In this document: in pieces, positions 52,501 to 61,653 of the stretch
Numbering within the stretch: position 1 is the stretch's first letter
How the letters are laid out: the number at the start of each line of letters is the position of its first letter
Source of the DNA: Berkiella sp964594635
GTDB taxonomy: Bacteria > Pseudomonadota > Gammaproteobacteria > Berkiellales > Berkiellaceae
NCBI GenBank assembly: GCA_964594635.1
Contig: CAZQMV010000001.1
Span: forward strand, 62,001-126,000
Direction of reading: 5' to 3'
DNA: 64,000 bases
Notes under the pieces: model-generated
What the model was told of the DNA's origin: nothing
Database searches by the model: none
What the model saw: only the letters and a program-made list of their open reading frames with translations
Position numbers and translations under genes: made by a program

Positions 52501-54888
52501 TCAATGTAGTATTCTTTTTTTGAATGGCATAGAATACTCACTTAATTTTTTTAAATCTTGCATAAGGATCTGTTTATTTTGTTGATTGTTTGAATGAACA
52601 AACGCTTTCATTAATTTTATGGGTGGTACATTCTTATACCAAACTAAAATCACTTGAGACAGTTGTTCTGCAGTGAACGCTTCACTGCTAAAATGAATAT
52701 GATTAGGACTTTGTATTAATTCTATATTGGCGGAACCTTTGCTAATCGATACATTGTCGCCGTTGAATTCATATTTCCATTCCGAATTATTAAAAAGTGT
52801 ATTCATTCCTGCAATAAATCGTAGACTAAAGTTGCGATTAACTTTTATATGATCATCGACAGCGTATTCAATTTTTACTGCTAAACATTCCGGTAATGCT
52901 AAGAGATCGTTTTCATTATTATAATAGCAACAAAAGGTAGGATCAAAAAATCGCGAGCCCACTTTAAGAACGTAATGATCATCAAATTCAAAAAAACCAT
53001 CATTGCCATAGTAGGTTTGGTGGTAAACTTGATCGAAGCAAACAAAATCCCCTTGCAGTGGCCCTTTGTCATTAAAGCATCGACTTTTTACTTTAGTATA
53101 GTGATGAACTCGTACATCCGTAATGCCTATTGTGATCAATGCATATCCAAAAGCAGAAGCGAGATCATAACAATTTACTGTGTAATTTTCGCCATATTCA
53201 CAATCAAGCAAATATGCACCATCGCGATGGGTCCCATTATAATGGAACCATTGATTACGAATATAACAAAGGAACACAGTAAAGTAGTATTCTATTTTGC
53301 TATTTTCATCGAGATCGGCAACATTGGCGTTTCTAAAAGTGTCAACAAAATACTCATAAAGGGATGGAAAACGGGGAACTGTGATATATTTATCATATAA
53401 GGCTTGATGCGATGGGGGTATAGGAAATGCAAAGTTATCATACAACATTTGCATCATAGGAAGACGCAACCTTTCTGATGCAATATCCATGATAGTCTGA
53501 CCATGATAATTGGTCACATAGAAATTGCAGTTTGGAATGCTATCGAGTAAATCTTTTAAAATGGCACAGGGGATATTTTTTACTAAAATGTGCAAAGCTG
53601 TATTGTCCCACTCATCAATCGGTTCGTCTAATGTTAACTCAAGTTGATTAAACGCCTGCCTCATCTTCACAACATTAAGTATCAAGATAAATTGTGAAAG
53701 TAAGCGGTTGGCAGTTAGGTACACCGTAAGTGAATGGCGAGCCACATAGTCAAGTGCCACAGTACATTTAGCGGTAGGGGCACCATGCTGTGCAAGAATA
53801 TCTGCTTTTACTGTTAATTTTAAACGTATTAAGTAGTCTAAAACAGTTTCTCCTCGGATGTTGACAGCACCAAGCCGACAAGGAGGTGTTTTGTTAAGCA
53901 ATGGCTCCATAATGCTAAACGGACACTTGCTGACTAAAAAATGTAATATGGTAGTATCACTGCGACTCATGGGAGTTGCCAGTGTGAGGTGGTGAACATT
54001 AAGCCAAATTAAGAATGCTTGCAGATCTTCGCTGGTTTGCAATCTACAGATTTTCTTGCGAAGTTCAGGTAGCAATGGAACGATATTGTTAGCGACTAAA
54101 AAAGTCGGTTTAGGCGCTATTGCAGTATACTCGTATACTGATGAACCTGTCATATCTGTCATGCTCGGGTTAGCCCCGTGAGAGAGCAAAAGGGATGTGA
54201 CACTTTGCTTTCCACGGTAAACAGCTTGCATTAACGCTGTTTGTCCAAAAGCATTTTGTAGATCAATCTTGCCTGGAAGAAGCGTTAGCGCGAAGTCGAT
54301 ATCGGATAATACGCCATGATTAGCAATATAGTGTAAAAGTGTATTATCAAATTCATCACAGGGTACGTTTAATCCAATTGTTTCGTGTATCGATTGAATG
54401 AGTTCGACTTGTGCAATATCGCTGTGATGTTTTTTAAATGCTATTTTAAAGAGAAACAAGGCACTGTAATCGATAGGAATAAATGTTAATGTCGTGTTCT
54501 GCTCAATAAGTGAGAGATAGTGAGTATAGTTGTAGACATCATTCGTAAAAACATTATCGCTATCAAAATGCAGTAATAGATGAATAAGAGCCTGTCTATG
54601 CTGCGAAATGGCCTGCGCAAAACAAGTTTGACCTAGATTATTGGTTAAAGGAAAGTAAGGTCTTAGATGATGTAAATTAGAATAGAGAAAATCAAATGAT
54701 GCATGTTGACAAAGCCAATGCAGCAGAGTGTCACCCGTTTCAATATCGATAACATGCGAAGCGTTGATGCCTTGTTTGTTAAGTGCATTGAGAGTATTGG
54801 ACAGAGTTTTATTGTGATGAGCTTTTAGTAATAGCACTGTTAACATGTAAAGAAAAGTAATCAAAGTGAATTTGGTGCATTCTATCAT
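52501..54888 (-). CDS. Ankyrin-repeat protein with a transglutaminase-like domain
   Basis: This 795-residue protein has an N-terminal hydrophobic segment (about 8-22), then ankyrin-like repeats (GDTLLHWLCQHA, DNTLLHYIANHG, GQTALMQAVYRGKQSVTSLLLSHGANP, DTTILHFLVS, DNTALHILVK, GQTIMDIA). Residues about 505-670 form a papain-like transglutaminase pattern: Cys573 in VNCYDLASAFGYAL, His638 in DDHYVLKVG and Asp649 in RFFDPTF. The triad spacing fits an active enzyme. The last 100 residues are unassigned. Ankyrin plus transglutaminase domains suggest a host-directed effector, but no secretion signal is proven. Confidence 0.72.
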   Translation of the reverse strand: MIECTKFTLITFLYMLTVLLLKAHHNKTLSNTLNALNKQGINASHVIDIETGDTLLHWLCQHASFDFLYSNLHHLRPYFPLTNNLGQTCFAQAISQHRQALIHLLLHFDSDNVFTNDVYNYTHYLSLIEQNTTLTFIPIDYSALFLFKIAFKKHHSDIAQVELIQSIHETIGLNVPCDEFDNTLLHYIANHGVLSDIDFALTLLPGKIDLQNAFGQTALMQAVYRGKQSVTSLLLSHGANPSMTDMTGSSVYEYTAIAPKPTFLVANNIVPLLPELRKKICRLQTSEDLQAFLIWLNVHHLTLATPMSRSDTTILHFLVSKCPFSIMEPLLNKTPPCRLGAVNIRGETVLDYLIRLKLTVKADILAQHGAPTAKCTVALDYVARHSLTVYLTANRLLSQFILILNVVKMRQAFNQLELTLDEPIDEWDNTALHILVKNIPCAILKDLLDSIPNCNFYVTNYHGQTIMDIASERLRLPMMQMLYDNFAFPIPPSHQALYDKYITVPRFPSLYEYFVDTFRNANVADLDENSKIEYYFTVFLCYIRNQWFHYNGTHRDGAYLLDCEYGENYTVNCYDLASAFGYALITIGITDVRVHHYTKVKSRCFNDKGPLQGDFVCFDQVYHQTYYGNDGFFEFDDHYVLKVGSRFFDPTFCCYYNNENDLLALPECLAVKIEYAVDDHIKVNRNFSLRFIAGMNTLFNNSEWKYEFNGDNVSISKGSANIELIQSPNHIHFSSEAFTAEQLSQVILVWYKNVPPIKLMKAFVHSNNQQNKQILMQDLKKLSEYSMPFKKRILH

Positions 54889-55007
54889 GATGCTAACTTG
54901 CTTTCAATAAAGCCGTTATGATGGAATTATATCCAGAAACATCATAATCAGTACAGATTTAACTATACTCTACTCTACTTAATCTTAATCTCATCTAAGA
55001 GGTTCCA

Positions 55008-56033
55008 ATGGAATATCGACTATTAGGGCGTTCAGGATTGAAAGTACCAGTAATGAGCCTGGGAACGGCTACTTTTGGTGGTAATGGCCCCATGTTCGCT
55101 AAATGGGGAACAACCGATGTCAAAGAAGCAACCGATCTCGTTGATATAAGCCTTGAAGCTGGGTTAAATTTTTTTGACACGGCGAACACCTATTCACTCG
55201 GTTTGTCGGAAGAGATTTTAGGTAAGGCAATTAAAGGTCGGCGTGATCAGTTGCTATTATCAACCAAGGCAACGTTTCCAATGGGTGATGGGCCTAACGA
55301 TAAGGGTTCATCACGTTATCATTTGATCAAAGCTTGCGAAGCCAGTTTACAACGTCTTGGTACCGATTACATTGATATTTATTTTATGCATGGTTTTGAT
55401 GCGCTCACCCCTGTTGATGAGACGCTGGGTGCACTGGATCATTTAGTGCAAAGCGGTAAAGTGCGTTACATCGGTTGCTCGAATTTTTCGGGGTGGCATG
55501 TGATGAAATCACTGGCGACTAGTGAGAAGTTTGGTTTAGCACGATATGTTGTCTACCAAGGTTATTATTCTTTAATTGGGCGTGAATTTGAATGGGAGTT
55601 AATGCCTTTGTGCCTTGATCAAGGGATAGGCTTAATGGTGTGGAGCCCATTAGGCTGGGGAAGATTAACCGGTAAGATCCGTCGCAACCAGCCTATACCA
55701 GAAGGCAGGATCAAATCAGGTGGGGCAACCGGTGGTCCTTCTGTCGATAATGAGCACTTGTTTAATGTGGTTGATGTCTTAGCAGAAATTGCCGAAGAAA
55801 CAGGCAAATTAATTCCACAAATTGCACTTCGGTGGTTATTACAGCGGCCAAGTGTTGTGAATATTGTGATAGGAGCTCGCAATAAAACTCAATTACAGGA
55901 AAACTTAGGTGCACTGGGTTGGTCATTAACAACAGCGCAAATGGATAAACTCGACGCGGTGAGTAAATCCGAAGCGATTTACCCGTATTGGCATCAGAGT
56001 CAGTTTGAGGAACGGATCCCTAAACCCATTTAG
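55008..56033 (+). CDS. Aldo/keto reductase
   Basis: This 341-residue AKR has the tetrad Asp57, Tyr62, Lys87 and His128 (DTANTY, STK, MHGFD) and opens MEYRLLGRSGLKVPVMSLGT. It reduces aldehydes and ketones with NADPH, in the YghZ/YajO-like group. AGAGG lies before the ATG. It is followed by a small basic protein gene 93 bases later. Confidence 0.93.
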   Translation: MEYRLLGRSGLKVPVMSLGTATFGGNGPMFAKWGTTDVKEATDLVDISLEAGLNFFDTANTYSLGLSEEILGKAIKGRRDQLLLSTKATFPMGDGPNDKGSSRYHLIKACEASLQRLGTDYIDIYFMHGFDALTPVDETLGALDHLVQSGKVRYIGCSNFSGWHVMKSLATSEKFGLARYVVYQGYYSLIGREFEWELMPLCLDQGIGLMVWSPLGWGRLTGKIRRNQPIPEGRIKSGGATGGPSVDNEHLFNVVDVLAEIAEETGKLIPQIALRWLLQRPSVVNIVIGARNKTQLQENLGALGWSLTTAQMDKLDAVSKSEAIYPYWHQSQFEERIPKPI

Positions 56034-56126
56034 TCTTGATAGGTGATTTTTGGCTAGGCTCGTAAAAGGCGTTAGGGTTCAGAAAAAGGCTTCTAAAGTT
56101 CTATAAACCTAAAATTGGAGTGAATC

Positions 56127-56261
56127 ATGAAAAAAGATAAACAATCGCAAGATGAAAGAAGAAAAATGGAAGATCAACGTAAGCATGGTACATCATTAAA
56201 TACCCCACGCGAAGGTAATGATAATAAATCGGGTAAATCAAAACCTTTTGGTAAGAAATAA
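56127..56261 (+). CDS. Small lysine-rich hypothetical protein (44 residues)
   Basis: GGAG at 56117-56120 precedes ATG 56127, which opens a 44-codon frame ending TAA 56259-56261. The product begins MKKDKQSQDERRKMEDQRK and ends KPFGKK: highly charged, basic and disordered, without any hydrophobic core. It resembles small stress-type hydrophilic proteins. No function is assigned. The ribosome-binding site and isolation between genes support it. Confidence 0.5.
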   Translation: MKKDKQSQDERRKMEDQRKHGTSLNTPREGNDNKSGKSKPFGKK

Positions 56262-56596
56262 ATTCGACTAAGTGAGCGCCTTACTTTGAGTAAGGTGTTA
56301 ACTCCTCCCCAGGTGTTTTTCATCATTTTATCTATTAGCAGGCAGTTTTCATTGAGAGCAGGGATTTTTCATGTTAACCGCTTTAATCAATGCCTGATCT
56401 TATTTGCGTTATCACTAGCCTACTAAATCTAGGGCGGATGATAACAAAAAATGCTGAAATTACCAGCAATAGACGCTTGTAAATGCACTTCTTTATTCAC
56501 CCATACTGATCAATGAAGCAAAGCAAATTAAGGTTGAGGAGCATATAGTAAGTTTGATAACATGGTTGTATGCTTACGAAGTAAGCAGGAGGTTGT
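56262..56596. other. 335-bp intergenic stretch with a 7-bp hairpin
   Basis: CCTTACT (56279-56285) and AGTAAGG (56289-56295) form a stem with a TTG loop just after the small protein gene, a possible terminator lacking a T-run. The remainder is AT-rich with no open frame of note and presumably carries the promoter of the P-loop gene. AGGAGG at 56587-56592 is the ribosome-binding site of that gene. Confidence 0.6.
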
Positions 56597-58270
56597 GTGC
56601 AAAAAGGTCCTGAACAGGATAAATGGTCCGCCGAGGTCGATCAATTTGGCTCCATGAAGCCCCATGCGCAAGCTTGTTTGGCAAATGTGTTGACTCATCC
56701 GGATGCAAAAGCTGCACTTCATAAAGATACCAACGATCCTGCTGACAAGAATTCAACGAGTAAAAGGGTTAAGTTTTTAGATTATTTGCAGTTTGAGGTT
56801 ATGCCAAAGCTACAAAGGCAGGAACCTGCAAATGAAAAGGGAATTGAATTAAAAGAACTATTAGGTTCAGAAGGTTTTAAACTCTACCAAGAAGCAGCTG
56901 AAGAAGAAGTTCGCAGCCAAGCTTTTCGTGAAGCTGTTTTTCAAAAAGCCACTAATCACTATGACGGCCCAACTTGGACGCAAAGGTTAATCGCACCATT
57001 TGGTGGGCCTTCAGCAGCAGGTAAAAGCGTTTCCCAACCCGCTTTAGTTGCAGAAATCTCCAAACATATGCCAACAGGCGAAGATAATTCTGGCAATGAC
57101 GTTGTTTCCATCGACGGCGGTGTTGAACGTGAAGTCTCACAAATTCGTGGTATGGTATTACAAGTTGCTTTAGCGAAAGGATATAAAGGAATAACAGATC
57201 TCGATAAACATAAACCAGATACTGTAGTGAAAAAAATAGTAGAAAAAACAGTATTAGCAACGCCTAGTTTAAATATGATAATCCCAGAAACCTATACCGA
57301 TGAAGCAGTAAACATTATAAAAGGGATTAATGGAAGAGGAACTGTCGGTAAGGATGAGTTTGAAGATTACGATAAAGTGGATAATGGCACTGCTATATTG
57401 GCATTTGGGATAGTGGAAGCAGATCATGATAATGTTGTTAAAAATGGTGAGTCTCGTGCCTGGAATGCCAAGGATTTTACCGAAGCAGACATTAAAATGA
57501 ATAGCAAGCCACCTTGTGAATCAAAAGCATATCATGATCACTACAAAGCTGGCACAACCTTATCGGCTGCTGCCAAAGAAAATTACTTGCATTTAGCTCA
57601 AGCAGACTCAAAACCTAGAATTTGCGTCGTGGTTAAGAGTGATTTTACTTTCATCAAACCCGATCCAAAGGCCCCAGGTGGTTGGACATTAGCGAGTCCA
57701 GAGGAAGATTGGAATAAAAGCATGGTTGGCATTTTAAAACGTGATTTTGAAAAATATCAAACTCAGGCACAAGCACGATTAGAGCAGTTAAATGATCAAA
57801 TGAAAAAATTCAAAATAAATGCAGATAACTTGAAGGAGTTTATTAAACCAATCATTATTGAAGTTAATAAAGCCGGTATCGATCCGCAAGAAAAGATCAC
57901 CAAACAAAAAATGCTTGATAGCTTAACCAGGCAATTAGAAGAAACGCTTGCAAAATTAAATGAAACAATGGATGAATTGTGTTCACCAAAAATGACCGAT
58001 GTGAAAGGTTGGTTATCTGATAACGGCTGGGCGCCACCCCTTATTTCTGTTCAATCCAAAGAACCCAAATATAAAGAAACAGCGGAAAAACCTCTTAAAG
58101 CAATAATCAAAAGAATAGCTAGATCAGAAAGCGTAACAGAGCGAAGGTCAATTTATCCTGCATTTCTAAAAGCACGCAGAACAAAATCAGCTGGTGATGT
58201 TGTACATGAAAAACCTGCTGCAAAAGAAGATAGACCTAAGAATGATAAGAACCTTCCTGCGAAACATTGA
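56597..58270 (+). CDS. P-loop protein, zeta-toxin/kinase-like, possible effector
   Basis: This 557-residue protein starts with GTG 56597 behind a perfect AGGAGG. Residues 137-144 are a Walker A (GPSAAGKS). VVSIDGGVEREVSQIRG (169-185) follows at the place where zeta toxins have their substrate-binding acidic motif, so a small-molecule or nucleotide kinase is possible. The C-terminal part has a coiled coil (about 375-460) and a basic tail. No family is recognised with certainty. No partner antitoxin gene is visible beside it. Confidence 0.55.
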   Translation: MQKGPEQDKWSAEVDQFGSMKPHAQACLANVLTHPDAKAALHKDTNDPADKNSTSKRVKFLDYLQFEVMPKLQRQEPANEKGIELKELLGSEGFKLYQEAAEEEVRSQAFREAVFQKATNHYDGPTWTQRLIAPFGGPSAAGKSVSQPALVAEISKHMPTGEDNSGNDVVSIDGGVEREVSQIRGMVLQVALAKGYKGITDLDKHKPDTVVKKIVEKTVLATPSLNMIIPETYTDEAVNIIKGINGRGTVGKDEFEDYDKVDNGTAILAFGIVEADHDNVVKNGESRAWNAKDFTEADIKMNSKPPCESKAYHDHYKAGTTLSAAAKENYLHLAQADSKPRICVVVKSDFTFIKPDPKAPGGWTLASPEEDWNKSMVGILKRDFEKYQTQAQARLEQLNDQMKKFKINADNLKEFIKPIIIEVNKAGIDPQEKITKQKMLDSLTRQLEETLAKLNETMDELCSPKMTDVKGWLSDNGWAPPLISVQSKEPKYKETAEKPLKAIIKRIARSESVTERRSIYPAFLKARRTKSAGDVVHEKPAAKEDRPKNDKNLPAKH

Positions 58271-58295
58271 AACAACATCTCGCAGGTAGAGGAAC

Positions 58296-58751
58296 TTAGT
58301 AGCAGGCATTACCAAAACGTTTTAACCAATCAAAATGGTTTTGACCTAAGCTACCTGAAAGTGGGGTACTTTTTTGCATTGCAATTTCAAAATGGACTGA
58401 GTTTGCATTGCGTAATTTCATGATGACATTGCGTGAAATAAATGCGCCTTTTGACACATTGACCGTATCAGTCCCTTTTTCGACACGTAATACTTCAGGC
58501 TTTTTACTGTTATCGATATAAAGTAAAAGGTAATTTCCGACGTCACCGTTTGGCGCTTTAATATTAAGGAATACTTCTCCACGTGAATCAGTACTACTGA
58601 TCACATCTAATTTAACATTTTCACCATTCGCACACATAACATCGAGATTTTTCATTGCACAAGGATGTGATTTTTCAATGGTTGTAGCGGCGAAGAGCGA
58701 AGTGGTTGTAAGCATTATCAGCGCAGTGGTTATCGCTTGAAATTTGAACAC
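58296..58751 (-). CDS. Secreted hypothetical protein
   Basis: This 151-residue protein has a signal peptide (ending LFA) and a beta-rich mature part with Cys residues near both ends (HPCAMKNLDVMCANGE, then FGNACY), which may pair. No family is recognised. It is convergent with the P-loop gene and has AAGGAG upstream of its ATG. Confidence 0.6.
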   Translation of the reverse strand: MFKFQAITTALIMLTTTSLFAATTIEKSHPCAMKNLDVMCANGENVKLDVISSTDSRGEVFLNIKAPNGDVGNYLLLYIDNSKKPEVLRVEKGTDTVNVSKGAFISRNVIMKLRNANSVHFEIAMQKSTPLSGSLGQNHFDWLKRFGNACY

Positions 58752-59089
58752 TGGTGTCTCCTTCTTAAATTCATAGGTAGACAGCCTATTTTCACAAATA
58801 CAGCTTCATTAATCAATCAAAATAACACAATTAGTACTCAATAAGCCTTATTTCCCTGTTTATTTCTAAGGTAAAGAGTTGATATACCTCTGTCTGTAGA
58901 ATGAATGGTCAATATCGATTATGTAAGTACATCAATATAAAAAGCTATTCTAATTAACAAATGGGGTTTATAAAGCAAAATTCAAGAGGACAAATACTGG
59001 CAATTTTTACAAATAAAAATGCCGAGTTTAGTGAGTGCATATTGGGTAATCATGTTGTCTGCCACTTGTGAGTGGCAGACAACAATTGA
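58752..59089. other. 338-bp intergenic region holding a strong hairpin
   Basis: No credible gene is seen between the secreted protein gene and the 257-residue protein gene. The main structure is the perfect inverted repeat at 59053-59084, listed separately. The rest is AT-rich and presumably contains the promoter of the minus-strand secreted protein gene. Confidence 0.6.
59053..59084. terminator. Perfect 14-bp hairpin after the 257-residue protein gene
   Basis: TGTTGTCTGCCACT (59053-59066) pairs perfectly with AGTGGCAGACAACA (59071-59084) around a 4-base loop. It starts 6 bases beyond the minus-strand stop. No U-tract follows in the direction of transcription. Confidence 0.65.
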
Positions 59090-59863
59090 CTATTTGTTCA
59101 AGAGGGCAGCAATTTTCTTTGGTGGTTCTTGTAAGGTAAATTTAGTGTCTTGTTGTGCAGGGCGCTTAGATCTTTGTGCATCTAAAGCTCTTTGTGGCAG
59201 TAGAGCAGGCCTTGATTGCCAGTTAGTTTCTTTTAATTTATTAATTTCGTTAACAACACTTAGCCCTGAGTGAGTGACATTGAATTTTTTTATGAGATTT
59301 TCTGTTGTTAAATGAGTTAACATTTCAATCATGGCAGCTTTAGAAACATTAAAGAACATTTCTAGATCATAATTGGTTAGAGCAGTCGTATTCTCTCGTT
59401 GTGAATGATCATAAATTGCCAATAATAGATTTTGCTCTTCCGAAGATAAAGAGACTGCTTTGCTTTTTGCGTCAAATTCAACTTTATGGCTTTTCAAAAC
59501 CGGAGCAGGCATTTTAGCAATAGCAGCAGCAGGAGGTTGTTGGGTTACTTGAACGTTCCCAATGTGAGCAATATTTTGTTGCTGAATAAAAGTTTGATGC
59601 ACAGGTTGAGTTGCCTGATTTACTGTTTGATAAAATTTTTGAAGGAATTTTACAGCAAAAGGATGCGCACATTGTGAATAGAGAAATACTGCCATAGCAA
59701 GATCGCCGCGCAATTCAGCGGTGATCCCTTTGATTGCAGAACAGATACTCTCATGCTGCTCTTTTGTGTTTGCAGTGCGAATTTGTTCTCCCAGCACAAT
59801 TAAATGTGCCTGTAATTCTTTGCGATGTGCTTGAAATTGATATTGATTGTTTATTCCTAACAT
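59090..59863 (-). CDS. Hypothetical protein with a winged-helix-like segment
   Basis: This 257-residue protein has a helical N-terminus (about 1-85), a Gln/Pro-rich linker (85-130) and a helical stretch LSSEEQNLLLAIYDHSQRE to LTTENLIKKF (about 140-200), resembling a winged helix. A basic tail with RSKRPAQQ follows. No family is recognised. It could be a DNA-binding or effector-like protein. Confidence 0.55.
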   Translation of the reverse strand: MLGINNQYQFQAHRKELQAHLIVLGEQIRTANTKEQHESICSAIKGITAELRGDLAMAVFLYSQCAHPFAVKFLQKFYQTVNQATQPVHQTFIQQQNIAHIGNVQVTQQPPAAAIAKMPAPVLKSHKVEFDAKSKAVSLSSEEQNLLLAIYDHSQRENTTALTNYDLEMFFNVSKAAMIEMLTHLTTENLIKKFNVTHSGLSVVNEINKLKETNWQSRPALLPQRALDAQRSKRPAQQDTKFTLQEPPKKIAALLNK

Positions 59864-59999
59864 GACTTTACTGCTCTATGAGATTGAAAGTTGCTTAATA
59901 TACTCAAATAAAAGTTAGGATGCAAAAAAAAACTAATAAAATCAATAAGAAAGTAAACTTAAGTGTCAGGATAAGTTATTCATTTACAAAATACATTAG

Positions 60000-60272
60000 G
60001 TGCAATACAACGTATTAACCGACTTCGTAAAGGAACTTTTTAGCACTTCTACCCATAAAGGCAATTTTAGTAAAGTACAAACTTTCTTTTATCCAGGTGT
60101 GATACTTTCCACGCCAAGCGCTCCAATTGGAAATCTTGATCCGCTTAAGTCTCATAAACGAGCCTATGTTAGACTGAATTTACTTGAACTAGAAAAAACT
60201 AAAACCACACACGCCTATAGGGTTTTCCAAGAAAAAGTGATTTCTCCATTATCGGTTAATACCAACCATTAA
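60000..60272 (+). CDS. Small hypothetical protein, uncertain
   Basis: A 90-residue frame starting GTG 60000 with ATTAGG directly against the start, too close for a good ribosome-binding site. The composition is protein-like (no low complexity) but contains no internal Met. It may be a small gene or a fragment of a lost one. Confidence 0.35.
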   Translation: MQYNVLTDFVKELFSTSTHKGNFSKVQTFFYPGVILSTPSAPIGNLDPLKSHKRAYVRLNLLELEKTKTTHAYRVFQEKVISPLSVNTNH

Positions 60273-60345
60273 TCTTAAATAGATGGACGTTTGTGTCGGC
60301 GGTTATTAGTATTAATCATTTTGAAATTATATGAAAACATAACTA

Positions 60346-61104
60346 ATGCTCACCTTTATTGTCGATTTATTTCATCCTGAGCCAGAAGAAATTGGTGAAG
60401 AGGCAGCTTTGCACGATATTGTTGGCACATCTGAAGCCAGCGTTCAATTATGCCTATATTATAAAAATCGCTATCGATTATATTATTGTCAAGATCTTGA
60501 ACAAGAAAGTAAAGCTATTCAATGGCATGATAATGATGATGTTGCCACAAATCACAAGCTTTTGTTTACTGATATATGTGATGTTAATGGGGTGCCACCA
60601 GATCTTATTGAACAAAGTGGTAACGTAAGACTCATTATAAATGGTCAAGGTGACATTGATTTATCTGGAGAATCAGTCGATCATATTGGCGGATTAAATA
60701 TCGAAGACTTTTTGGAAGCATTAGACAAAATCATGAATGCGCTCAAAATCAATGGTAGATCACGCAAACTTTCAGAATTAATTGTCTTTTCATGCGCCAT
60801 GGCCCAGTCTACAGTATTTACTCATTCAATATCGTCTGTATTTAACAATATGCATGATTCGCCAAATATTATCTTTTTTAAAAATGTTATTACTTTTATG
60901 CGAGGTCATTTAATGTCATTTTTTGACGATGGCATGATAGTTGAAGAAAAAATAGAGTGCTTATCTCCCAGTACCGCATTGATCTTTAAATCGACTGATT
61001 CAAGGAAAAGAAAGAACAATGAAAATATTTTAAGCTTTCAACGACTTTTTAAAAGAGCAAAAATGGAAGAAGTCGTTATTGCGAGCGCTGCCCCGATGCT
61101 CTGA
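60346..61104 (+). CDS. Hypothetical protein with a degenerate caspase/CPD-like core and basic tail
   Basis: This 252-residue protein shows VRLIINGQGDIDLSG (94-108) and, about 40 residues later, LSELIVFSCAMAQS (142-155). That pattern is strand-GHG, then strand-xxC, as in clan CD cysteine peptidases and MARTX CPD, but the His of GHG is Gln101 here. Cys150 is in the nucleophile position. Residues 219-239 contain SRKRK and KRAK, a bipartite NLS-like pattern. It may be a catalytically altered effector; the fold call is tentative. Confidence 0.5.
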   Translation: MLTFIVDLFHPEPEEIGEEAALHDIVGTSEASVQLCLYYKNRYRLYYCQDLEQESKAIQWHDNDDVATNHKLLFTDICDVNGVPPDLIEQSGNVRLIINGQGDIDLSGESVDHIGGLNIEDFLEALDKIMNALKINGRSRKLSELIVFSCAMAQSTVFTHSISSVFNNMHDSPNIIFFKNVITFMRGHLMSFFDDGMIVEEKIECLSPSTALIFKSTDSRKRKNNENILSFQRLFKRAKMEEVVIASAAPML

Positions 61105-61189
61105 CAATGGATACACTAATTTGATGAGTGTGCCTGGCAACCATGGTATAAACTAACTCTATAGTATTCTTTAAATTCAAGGTGTTTAG

Positions 61190-61531
61190 GTGAAAAAATA
61201 TATAGTATTGATGTTTTGTACCCTCTCATTGAATTGTTATGCTCAGTCTAATATGAATAGTGAAGAGCTATTAAGTTTTTGTGAAGGGGAATCTGATCCT
61301 AAAAAAAGGGTAGTCGATCCTAAAACGGATTGTGGGATTTACATTAGAAGTGTCATCGCAACGGAAAGAATGTTAGGAACCAAAGTGCTTAAATGTGCGC
61401 CAAAAGGGATTAGTAACGATCAGCTGAGTGAAATCGTTGTTGATTATTTGAAAGCGCATCCCAATGACTCACAAGAACCTGCTGCCACGATGATTAGAAG
61501 ATCTGTTTACGAAAAATATCCTTGCAAGTAA
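61190..61531 (+). CDS. Rap1a/Tai family secreted protein (immunity-like)
   Basis: This 113-residue protein has a signal peptide (ending CYA). The mature part has FCEG, DCGIYIRSV, KCAPKGISNDQLSEIVVDYLKAHP and a terminal YPCK. This is the Rap1a/Tai pattern with four conserved cysteines in two disulfides. Family members neutralise T6SS amidase-type toxins in the periplasm. No matching toxin or T6SS gene is in the window. The start is GTG 61190 with AAGG seven bases upstream. Confidence 0.75.
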   Translation: MKKYIVLMFCTLSLNCYAQSNMNSEELLSFCEGESDPKKRVVDPKTDCGIYIRSVIATERMLGTKVLKCAPKGISNDQLSEIVVDYLKAHPNDSQEPAATMIRRSVYEKYPCK

Positions 61532-61653
61532 ATATTTCAAATATAAGTTAATTAACAAAATTATAAAGCACAAAACTGAGTGGATCTTACATGCTAGTTA
61601 AGGGTGGCTAGTTCAGCTATTATCTGCTGCTAATAAATAGGGTAGATAATGCA

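Noticed and set aside
59019..59273. 84-residue plus-strand frame rich in Cys
   Set aside because: Antisense to the end of the 257-residue gene and crossing its perfect hairpin; no motif.
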